Source: Saccharomycopsis phalli
Lineage: Eukaryota > Ascomycota > Saccharomycetes > Ascoideales > Saccharomycopsidaceae
Assembly (NCBI GenBank): GCA_020342235.1
Contig: CP073216.1
Span: 558,001-622,000, forward strand
Length of the DNA stretch: 64,000 nucleotides
Reading direction: 5' to 3'
Of the stretch, positions 56,965 to 64,000 are shown piece by piece. Position 1 is the first letter of the stretch; the number at the start of each line of letters is the position of its first letter. The notes under the pieces are model-generated. The model saw only the letters and a program-made list of their open reading frames with translations, ran no database searches and had not been told where the DNA came from. The position numbers and the translations under genes are program-made.

Positions 56965-57897
56965 ATGTCTTTAGTTTCAATTATACACAATTCGCCTGCA
57001 TTGTCAGAGCATCAAGACAATTATGACATACAACCTAAGAAACCTTTTGACAACATCTACGAGATCAAAAGCCAATTGATACCATCTCCTCCTTTATCGC
57101 CTAGCTTATCGGCGACCCCTATCAATGTCACACGCACACACACTCAGCCTCACCATCACTCATCGTCTAGCTTTCCAATTGCAGATCTTCAGCTTTATAA
57201 GTTCCTGGTAAATGCCTGGCAAGGAATACATGATGATAGTTACAAAGCTGCCAGCAGCGGGTTCTTGAACCATTACCTTATATCCAAGAAGTCTGACTAC
57301 TCCCGAAGAAAAGATCATACCAGAAAGACTCAGTCCTCGAGAAAGAAGCGCGATTACACTACTGCAACCAGTGATCACTCGGACTCGGGCTTCGAGCGTA
57401 TGCGCACTAGACGAGTCACTAAGGAAAGCGTAACAGGTAGCCCATCCGGAGATAGTGGCTTGGAAACATCGTCTTCTCAAAAGAAAAGAAAAGTCAAATC
57501 GCCTTCTGAAAGCGTGGCTAAGCCAGTGTTTGTTGATTGGGAGTCGGTTCCAGACTACTCACCATCAATTGATACCTTACCGGCAAACAATACAAAGTGT
57601 CTTAAGACCGAATGGAAGGGACAGCCAATGAACTTGTCCAATGATCCATTGGTGGATAAGTTGCATCCAGCAGAGGTAGTACTCGCTTCAATCCTACGAT
57701 TACCTTGCAACATTTACTTGGATTCAAAGAGGCGATTGTTTGCCGAGAAAGTTGCAAGATTCAAAAAGAACTTGCCATTTAGAAGAACAGACTCTCAGAA
57801 AGCTTGTCGAATTGACGTCAACAAAGCAAGCCGCTTGTTTGCAGCCTTTGAGAAGATTGGTTGGCTCGAAGACCGGCACTTTGTGAAGTACTTGTAA
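56965..57897 (+). CDS. SWIRM-domain protein (FUN19/YOR338W type)
   Basis: A 310-residue nuclear-type protein. The C-terminal 85 residues form a SWIRM domain: LHPAEVVLASILRLPCNIYLDSKRRLF, then KKNLPFRRTDSQKACRIDVNKASRLFAAFEKIGWL. This arrangement is found in yeast Fun19 and YOR338W. The N-terminal part is disordered, Ser/Pro-rich, with basic patches (RRKDHTRKTQSSRKKR, KKRKVK) that may serve as nuclear signals. The SWIRM domain usually serves chromatin or protein contacts; the role of this subfamily is poorly known. Confidence 0.9.
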   Translation: MSLVSIIHNSPALSEHQDNYDIQPKKPFDNIYEIKSQLIPSPPLSPSLSATPINVTRTHTQPHHHSSSSFPIADLQLYKFLVNAWQGIHDDSYKAASSGFLNHYLISKKSDYSRRKDHTRKTQSSRKKRDYTTATSDHSDSGFERMRTRRVTKESVTGSPSGDSGLETSSSQKKRKVKSPSESVAKPVFVDWESVPDYSPSIDTLPANNTKCLKTEWKGQPMNLSNDPLVDKLHPAEVVLASILRLPCNIYLDSKRRLFAEKVARFKKNLPFRRTDSQKACRIDVNKASRLFAAFEKIGWLEDRHFVKYL

Positions 57898-59090
57898 TAT
57901 ATTTTTGGGTTGGAATTTTTTTGGTTGGGACACTCCATTATACTAGGGATATGGTGCTTTTTTCTTTGGGTTTATCATAGTTACACTGTATTATCTACTG
58001 CATTACAATATCAAGAAACGCTAATTATTCTCGTATCATCATATCAGCTAATTAAACTCCCTAGTAGTAAATTGTAGATCCACTTCTAAGAATAATTGAA
58101 ACACATTTGTGGGACACTTGTGGGTAAGGCATCGATGATCACCCGGGAATGCCATATGTCTTTGGGTTTACGCATGTCTCTTCTGTTGCATAGAATTGCA
58201 ACTACCCAAGCTTTGAAATTGATCCGATAAGAGTTGAAACATTGAGGCCCTATATAAAAAAAAAATTTACTAGTGGGCAGATGATTTAGAACCAACTGGC
58301 CATCTCAATTGGGAAAGTAGAGTACATTTATCGGGCTAAAAACCACTTTGTAAATTAGGATCATCAGTTTTTTTCCAAATGTCAGTTCAATTCCTATATT
58401 ATGGATAGCAAATCACACGCACTGCTATGCTGTTACCCATGACAATGATTTACGCGCGGAAATTGCCAAACTGCCGTGAGTTCAAAGGCGAGACTCCATA
58501 AAGCAACAAAAAGAAATAGGCTATACAATTGTTACAAATTGTGTGATGGTGAATATTTACATGTGGTTTTCCACGTCGTGGATTACTGAAACGGCTAAAA
58601 AGAAACGTGCCCTGCATGATTGGGGTTGATAACAACGTATCCAAAAAGGAAATCAACTGCGAGAACAGTGGCTAAAAATTTTTTCTTGAGACAGCGTGAG
58701 GAAACAATTGCGGTCAGATGAACAATTGCAGGAAAAATGAATTAGGTTGCCAAAGAAAAATAAATTGCCAAACCGAAAAGCTTAGTCAAAAATCGATATG
58801 AATTTCCGTATTGTTGGCACGTTGTCACGAGCTGATAGAATTCCTCGAGTAATTTACCTCTGATTATGCACCATCTTCGGATCAAAACTGGGTCCCACTT
58901 GTACTTGCATAGGTGTCACCTCTTATCACCAACGCTCCTGACACTAGAAGCTTCCAGCGTCCACAAGGATGGAACACAATTTACCCCAGTGTGCAGGGCT
59001 TCTAAAACACAGTTGTAAAACATAGTATAAATGTCACGTAGTATAAAATATAAATGGTACTTATATGGGAGAATAAAATAGTCATAGGCT
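57898..59090. other. 1.2-kb gene-free gap between convergent genes
   Basis: The genes on both sides end here, so this is not promoter space for either. I found no conserved frame, tRNA or tandem array. Its length is unusual beside other convergent pairs in the window, such as 0-30 bp at 5160 and 696-729. Confidence 0.5.
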
Positions 59091-61208
59091 TCATATTTTT
59101 TTAATTTTTAGTTGGAACTCCGTCATTCCTGATTCCATGTCCTTGAGTTTCTTATTAGGTTTTATAGTGTTATCAATAAATGACGTGCTTTTACCCAACG
59201 GAAAATGGTTTGGAAACGTAGCACTAACTGGCGTCTGTGCCATTGGGCTTTCCAAGCTTGGCGATTTAAGCGAAAATGTAGGCGAGATCAAGTCGGACGG
59301 AATCACTACGTTGTGATTTCCTGGGTTCAAGTAGTTCGTGTTGATGTTGAGGTTTAGTCCGGCTTGCTTCTCCTTTTGCCTCCGTTCGGCCAACTGTGAA
59401 CTAGGGTCCATGACAAACGAGTATACCTTGAAATTCGACGGTTGGCTCGATGTGATGCTCAGGGGTGTCTGGACGGAGGAGCTGGTTTTCTCGCCATTGG
59501 CCTTGCTCGAGTCGCTAGCAGGTGGGCCTTGATAGTTTTTGGAAAAGTCGAGCGTAGACGAGCACTGGTTGAAGGAAAAAGTGCGTTGCACCTTTGGGAT
59601 TTGCGGTTTGATCTTCATGGTCGACAGTAGATTGCCGTTGGTGAGGTTTGACGAGGATAGGGTTAAAGTGCTCAACGTGGACTTGACCTTGCGTATCGTC
59701 TTGTGCGGTGACATCAGGCCGTCGGACTTTCCCGGGCGGTTTGCCGAGCTTGGTGATCGTGGGCGGCTGTTATCTCCATAGTGCCTTATCGGGGCCACTG
59801 GAGGCTTGGCGAATGTTGATTTGGAAACCTTGTTGGGCGACAACAGACTCAGAGACACGGATCCACCCGAGTTGCGGCGCTCAGACTTGACCATGGGTGA
59901 GTTTGGCGGCAACAACTTTTTGAACTTGCTCAAGTCGGACATTGTCTTGGGGGACTTGAGATCGCCAAGTGAGGAGACCGAAGTTGAGGACTTGTTGACC
60001 TCGAATTCAAACAAGTCGGCTGGCGATACAGAGTCCTTGGTTCCGAGCTTCATCTTGCGGGGATCGACGTTCTCTGAGCTGTCGCCCGAGGACTCAAAGT
60101 CCGACAAGGTCAAGTTGACGTTCTTCTCGGGCTCCAAGAACTTTGGCGCCTGCCCAATAGAGCTGCTAGCGGAGTTGTTGTTACCATTACCATATAATAT
60201 AAGTGATTCTGGCGTCGAGGCGTGCCCAGCCACGTTTGTAGGCGTAGAGTTCACGGTAGACACATTGGGCGAGTCCAAGACGTTTGTCTTGGAGAAGTTG
60301 TTGTTGAACATCATGTCAGAGAAAATGTCCGAGCTGTCGTCATCGTATGCTGCCATCTTTTGGAGCAATCCCATGGGTTCGGACTTGACTTCCGGCACCT
60401 TGACCTGCTGATCAAACTGTCCTGGCGACGACGAAGACGAGTTCTTCATCTCCATCATCGAGTCCTCCAACAACGATGTGATGTCATCCTTGAACCCCGA
60501 GTCCAATCCGGCCTCGTTTGTCAAGAAACTGAACATCTCGTAGTCCTCTGCAAGGCTATCGTTCTTGGTGATTTTGTTTGGCAGGTTACTTCCGGTACTG
60601 TGCGGGCGCGGCTGAGAGCCCCGATGCAGTTGCGGCTGCAGTTGCGGCTGCTGAGGCGTCTGTTTCTCACTCGTTACCGGCAGCAACACCTCCTCATTCA
60701 AGTTTCTGTGGGGGGTGCTAGCCGCAGAGTGGTGTCGACCGTCCTGTAGCGCCTGCTGTAGCGCCTGCGTCTGCATCTGGGGCAGCGGCAGCTGCTGCAT
60801 GCGAATAAATTGCTGGTACCGTTGCCGTTTCTGCTGAATCTGCTGGAACTGCCGTTGCAGCTGGGAGTGTTCGTCTTGGCTCTGGAAATTCGTGGGCGGC
60901 GTGTTCTTGACAAACACCTGCGGCTGCCCGGATGAGTGCACATATTGTTGCGGAAATTGCGGCTGCTGCTGTTGTTGTTGCTGGGGATACACAACAAAAG
61001 GCGCCTGCATAACAACAGGCTGCTGACCAGAAAAACTGTTTCCATAGGGCACTGGGTTTCCCGGCGGAAGGAAGTGTGAGGTAGTCTGCTGTACTTGCGG
61101 AAATGTCTGACTGTCCATCATCACATCTTCAATGATCCGCTGTTTCTGAGACAGCTGACGATATACCACCTGGTTGACAGGGTACCCATTCACGTTATTG
61201 TAGTTCAT
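59091..61208 (-). CDS. Gln/Ser-rich low-complexity protein, possible regulator
   Basis: A 705-residue protein I cannot assign. The first 220 residues are rich in Gln and Pro, with a Q7 tract near residue 75. The middle is Ser/Asn-rich with acidic patches (DDDSSDIF) and many S/T-P sites (SPMVKSE, SPHK, SPTF), suggesting kinase control. Near residue 555 a basic segment leads into KIKPQIPKVQRTFSFNQ. No zinc finger, homeodomain or other DNA-binding fold is recognisable. The composition fits a transcriptional coregulator or an RNA-granule protein. It has a 1.2-kb upstream region shared with UBC11. Confidence 0.85.
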   Translation of the reverse strand: MNYNNVNGYPVNQVVYRQLSQKQRIIEDVMMDSQTFPQVQQTTSHFLPPGNPVPYGNSFSGQQPVVMQAPFVVYPQQQQQQQPQFPQQYVHSSGQPQVFVKNTPPTNFQSQDEHSQLQRQFQQIQQKRQRYQQFIRMQQLPLPQMQTQALQQALQDGRHHSAASTPHRNLNEEVLLPVTSEKQTPQQPQLQPQLHRGSQPRPHSTGSNLPNKITKNDSLAEDYEMFSFLTNEAGLDSGFKDDITSLLEDSMMEMKNSSSSSPGQFDQQVKVPEVKSEPMGLLQKMAAYDDDSSDIFSDMMFNNNFSKTNVLDSPNVSTVNSTPTNVAGHASTPESLILYGNGNNNSASSSIGQAPKFLEPEKNVNLTLSDFESSGDSSENVDPRKMKLGTKDSVSPADLFEFEVNKSSTSVSSLGDLKSPKTMSDLSKFKKLLPPNSPMVKSERRNSGGSVSLSLLSPNKVSKSTFAKPPVAPIRHYGDNSRPRSPSSANRPGKSDGLMSPHKTIRKVKSTLSTLTLSSSNLTNGNLLSTMKIKPQIPKVQRTFSFNQCSSTLDFSKNYQGPPASDSSKANGEKTSSSVQTPLSITSSQPSNFKVYSFVMDPSSQLAERRQKEKQAGLNLNINTNYLNPGNHNVVIPSDLISPTFSLKSPSLESPMAQTPVSATFPNHFPLGKSTSFIDNTIKPNKKLKDMESGMTEFQLKIKKI

Positions 61209-62400
61209 ATTGGGTTATTGATGCTATTAAGGTGCGGCTATGCTATTAATCAAGAGCACCGAGAATGCCAGCGCAAAACTCTTTTGGTACTTCACTGAGG
61301 CTATAAGACAAGTTAATCTCTATAATTTTCCAGATCAACAACAAATCAACATATTTCTTGTCTGCAAAACCTGTCAGCGTATTGTCCAACTGCCCACAAA
61401 AATCGGTCAAACAACTAGCTGGAAAACACTGATTGATATCCAAGGAGCCTGGCCGAAAAAACACAAGAAAATGTCGCAGGTACTGTCGATATGTACTTTA
61501 GCTGCCCGGGTATCCAGTATTCAGAGGTAGTACACGAAAAAAAAGATGCTCTTTCTATAATTCTAGTATTACCAGCGCAACAAGAAAGAAGGAGTCAACC
61601 ACCGCACATCACACCTAACAAATCGCCATAGTCGAAAAAACAAACCAGGGCACGCAACCAAATGAGAAGAGACATCACCTCGTGTCATTACCCTGCTGCA
61701 GCATGGACCTGTTGCCGACCGGCCACGCTTAGCAGCAGGACTGGTTTGCAGCATATTTACAACCGTGATTCTCTGCTGGCCCAATTCAACGTCTACCTTT
61801 AAATTCCCGCCTACAATTTCATTCCATTCTGCTCGGATCTATTCGCCTTTCCTTGCCTTTTGAGTTTCGTGCTAAATATATGCACGAAGCTCCCAGCACT
61901 TAATCACAACCAGTAGCTGCATGACTACCAAATACATAATGCAATTGGGCTATTGGACAAAAACTGGCACGGTGTCTCAATTTCAATTAACCACGCTTAT
62001 GGTTACCCAGGAACAATCTGCACTCATTCGGCCGTGATTCGTCCCATAAAATATTTTTTTTTTTCTAGTGTTTCACCTGTACAAAGCTTCCTATTCGCTG
62101 GCTCACCAACAAGCCAAACACAATTTGAAACATACATTACCCGGGGTTAGTGTTATGAGCCCGCGTCATTTTTCCAGCGGCTCGGGCCACCAAATTGTTC
62201 CCACTGGGCTGGTTCATTTAAAATTTACTTATTTCTGTTTTTGTGTGTCTTGTTTATATGGCAAATGCATGGTCCTGTACTAAGTGGCTACAAATAGAGA
62301 CTTAAATACTGGGTGCTCTCCTAACAATATTCAAACCCTTATAATATTGCATTTCGTTTGATTTTGTCTGCCCTCACCCCCACTGCTCAATAGATACATT
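61209..62400. promoter_or_regulatory. Long divergent promoter between the Q-rich gene and UBC11
   Basis: About 1.2 kb. I see no gene or tandem array; T-runs occur near 62051. The length is consistent with a heavily regulated promoter for one of the flanking genes. Confidence 0.4.
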
Positions 62401-62922
62401 ATGGATCCTGTGTTGTTGTCCCACCAATCATCAGTTGCTAAACCTTCCAAGTCATCCACTGCCAGCGATGGCCACTCAGTAGCCAAGCGCCTCCAGTCTG
62501 AACTTGTTCAGTTGATGTTCTCTAATACACCAGGGATCTCGGCATTTCCTGAGTCGGATGCAAATATATTACGATGGTATGGTACTATTGAGGGCCCAAT
62601 CGACACGCCGTACCAGGGGTTGAAGTTTAAAATCAGCTTAGAATTCCCGGCGGACTATCCATACACTGCCCCGCACATCAAGTTTGTGAGTCCAATGTGG
62701 CACCCAAACGTTGACATGAGCGGGAACATTTGCTTGGACATCTTAAAGGAGAAGTGGTCGGCAATATACAATGTGCAGACTATCTTGCTCTCCTTGCAGT
62801 CGTTGCTAGGCGAGCCAAATAACAAGTCTCCCTTGAATGCACAGGCCGCCCAGTTATGGGACACTGACCCAAAGGAGTACAGCCGGTTGTTGATGTTAAG
62901 ATACGAGGCTATTGACGAGTAA
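62401..62922 (+). CDS. UBC11: Ubiquitin-conjugating enzyme E2-C type
   Basis: E2 enzyme of the UBE2C/Ubc11 group, which in animals and fission yeast works with the anaphase-promoting complex. It has 173 residues. A disordered Ser-rich head of about 25 residues precedes the UBC fold: [26 protein letters not shown], then the active-site block [22 protein letters not shown] with the catalytic Cys at about 111. No CTG codon occurs anywhere in the gene (read codon by codon). Start at the ATG at 62401. Confidence 0.95.
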   Translation: MDPVLLSHQSSVAKPSKSSTASDGHSVAKRLQSELVQLMFSNTPGISAFPESDANILRWYGTIEGPIDTPYQGLKFKISLEFPADYPYTAPHIKFVSPMWHPNVDMSGNICLDILKEKWSAIYNVQTILLSLQSLLGEPNNKSPLNAQAAQLWDTDPKEYSRLLMLRYEAIDE

Positions 62923-63122
62923 TGATGGTTATTTTTATCACGGTGCTGGTGTGCGCGGACGTTCTCACATTGGCATTTCTGCTTCTTGGAGAAGAGGCTT
63001 TCTGCATGGTTCTGGTTTAAGTTTTACCATAGATTTCTGCTGTTGAAACATATTAATGTATAGAATCACTGAGTAATCCATGGTTCTCATGTTCCTGTAG
63101 ATGCCCTCCTGCCTAATTGGGC

Positions 63123-64000
63123 ATGAGTTTTTCCGCAGTTTTCCTCATGGCCCAGCAGAGATTGGGCAATATTTGCCAGGAGGTCTTGGCCTGTAACGAT
63201 ACACAGGGGTTTGTTGCTGCCAAGCAGGATGAAATCAGGTTCTTGACGTATTTTTGGATGCCAAAAACCCCATGGAGCAATCTGGAGTGTCACCGGATGG
63301 CGACCGAGGCACTTAAGAAGCTATTTCCTGGTCAGATAACCGACACAGAAGCCGAGCGGGGTATAATTGAGTGGGTCGAGGCGTCGTTCCGAGGGCTTGA
63401 GTCTTCCAATGGCCGTCGGCGGACGATTGGCGGATTAAGGCCGCAGCTAGGCTATAACAACAAGGCATACGAGTCACGGATCAGCTGGAAGGCCCAACGG
63501 GAAAATGTCATGGGGATTTCGAGCTTGGCGTTTTTCTTGGATAAATGTATTGCTGACGAGTCTGGCTTGAGAAGACACTGGGCTGTGTTGGTGCCGGTTA
63601 TCTTGAAGATTGTCGACGATTCCGACGGGCTAATCAAGGCCTTGGGCTGCGATGTTCTTTGTCGGGTGCTAGGCAAGTTGCCGGGCGGGCAGAGGCCGAA
63701 TTATTTGACCAAATCTGGGTTAGACCTTGTGTTTGCTGAGAACGTGGAGGTGTGCTTGTCGTACATTCCCACGCTCACCAAGATCGAGGACTCGCTCGTG
63801 ATTGTAAAGAGTGGCTACGACGCGCTCGTTCAGTTGCTGGTTAAATGTAGTGAGAGCGAGGCCCAGCGGGACGAGAAATTGATCCGCCTCATGGACGAGA
63901 CTGTGTTCCGGCGAATGGCACTTGTGCAGTCGCTTGCGGGCGACGAGAAGGCGCCGCTTGTGTCGTTGTACTGCCGCGAGATTGCGGCGATGGTGCGGGT
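63123..64000 (+). CDS. TTI2: TTT-complex subunit Tti2, 3' end outside the window
   Basis: Partner of Tel2 and Tti1 in the chaperone-linked complex that stabilises PIKK kinases (Tor, Mec1, Tel1, Tra1). The frame is open from the ATG at 63123 to the right edge (about 292 residues). Helical-repeat character is evident. Typical Tti2 segments include LRRHWAVLVPVILKIVDDSDGLIKALGCDVLCRVL and the following LVFAENVEVCLSYIPTLT. A second ATG nine codons in is possible. Two CTG codons are present. It is truncated only by the window edge. Confidence 0.88.
   Translation, partial: MSFSAVFLMAQQRLGNICQEVLACNDTQGFVAAKQDEIRFLTYFWMPKTPWSNLECHRMATEALKKLFPGQITDTEAERGIIEWVEASFRGLESSNGRRRTIGGLRPQLGYNNKAYESRISWKAQRENVMGISSLAFFLDKCIADESGLRRHWAVLVPVILKIVDDSDGLIKALGCDVLCRVLGKLPGGQRPNYLTKSGLDLVFAENVEVCLSYIPTLTKIEDSLVIVKSGYDALVQLLVKCSESEAQRDEKLIRLMDETVFRRMALVQSLAGDEKAPLVSLYCREIAAMVR

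Overview
The window is nuclear DNA of a budding yeast (Saccharomycotina). It is a compact eukaryotic genome with short intergenic spaces, TATA boxes close to start codons, three nuclear tRNA genes, and about 39 protein genes with recognisable yeast orthologues. Several signs place it outside the Saccharomyces group and in the CTG-Ser1 clade (Debaryomycetaceae/Metschnikowiaceae relatives). Codon CTG is nearly absent from the conserved genes although CTC is common. A complex I assembly factor (NDUFAF6 type) is present, as is an ATG101 homologue, which S. cerevisiae lacks. I cannot name the species.

Layout. 0-11.3 kb: end of an unknown gene, RML2 and ATP5 (divergent), a tandem pair of secreted M28 aminopeptidases, VMA8 and SYF1 (divergent), DPL1, and a PQ-loop vacuolar transporter. 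11.4-19.3 kb: a four-exon RFU1-like gene, a Zn2Cys6 regulator, ERG1, CBP4 and APS3. 19.9-29.3 kb: a secreted aspartyl protease, a BAR/SH3 protein, ATG101, TIM8, ENO1, YKT6, tRNA-His, PUP2 and DBP8. 29.8-45.9 kb: BFA1, an SMP-30 lactonase-like gene, CTK3, a RAD33-like gene, a kinetochore-like coiled coil, ATP23, an ankyrin protein, two tandem penta-EF-hand genes, a monocarboxylate-type MFS carrier, a CCDC47-like ER protein and TIM23. 45.9-64 kb: tRNA-Val, SMM1, an MNN1-family mannosyltransferase, an NDUFAF6-like gene, tRNA-Met, an NPP phosphodiesterase, an MSB1-like gene, a SWIRM protein, a Q-rich protein, UBC11, and TTI2, which runs off the right edge.

There is no operon logic. Functional links are loose: mitochondrial biogenesis (RML2, ATP5, CBP4, TIM8, ATP23, TIM23, NDUFAF6-like), trafficking and autophagy (YKT6, APS3, ATG101, BAR/SH3), proteostasis (PUP2, RFU1-like, UBC11), secreted hydrolases (M28 pair, aspartyl protease), and cell cycle or morphogenesis (BFA1, MSB1-like).

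Two genome-wide habits stand out. First, twelve introns in nine genes are only 37-50 nt long, with the branch-point A just 6-9 nt from the 3' splice site. Second, short tandem repeats (10-35 bp) sit beside many genes, usually just past the stop codon, and each array has its own unit, sometimes copied from the gene end. I found no convincing transposon, virus-like element, CRISPR array or undescribed multi-gene system.
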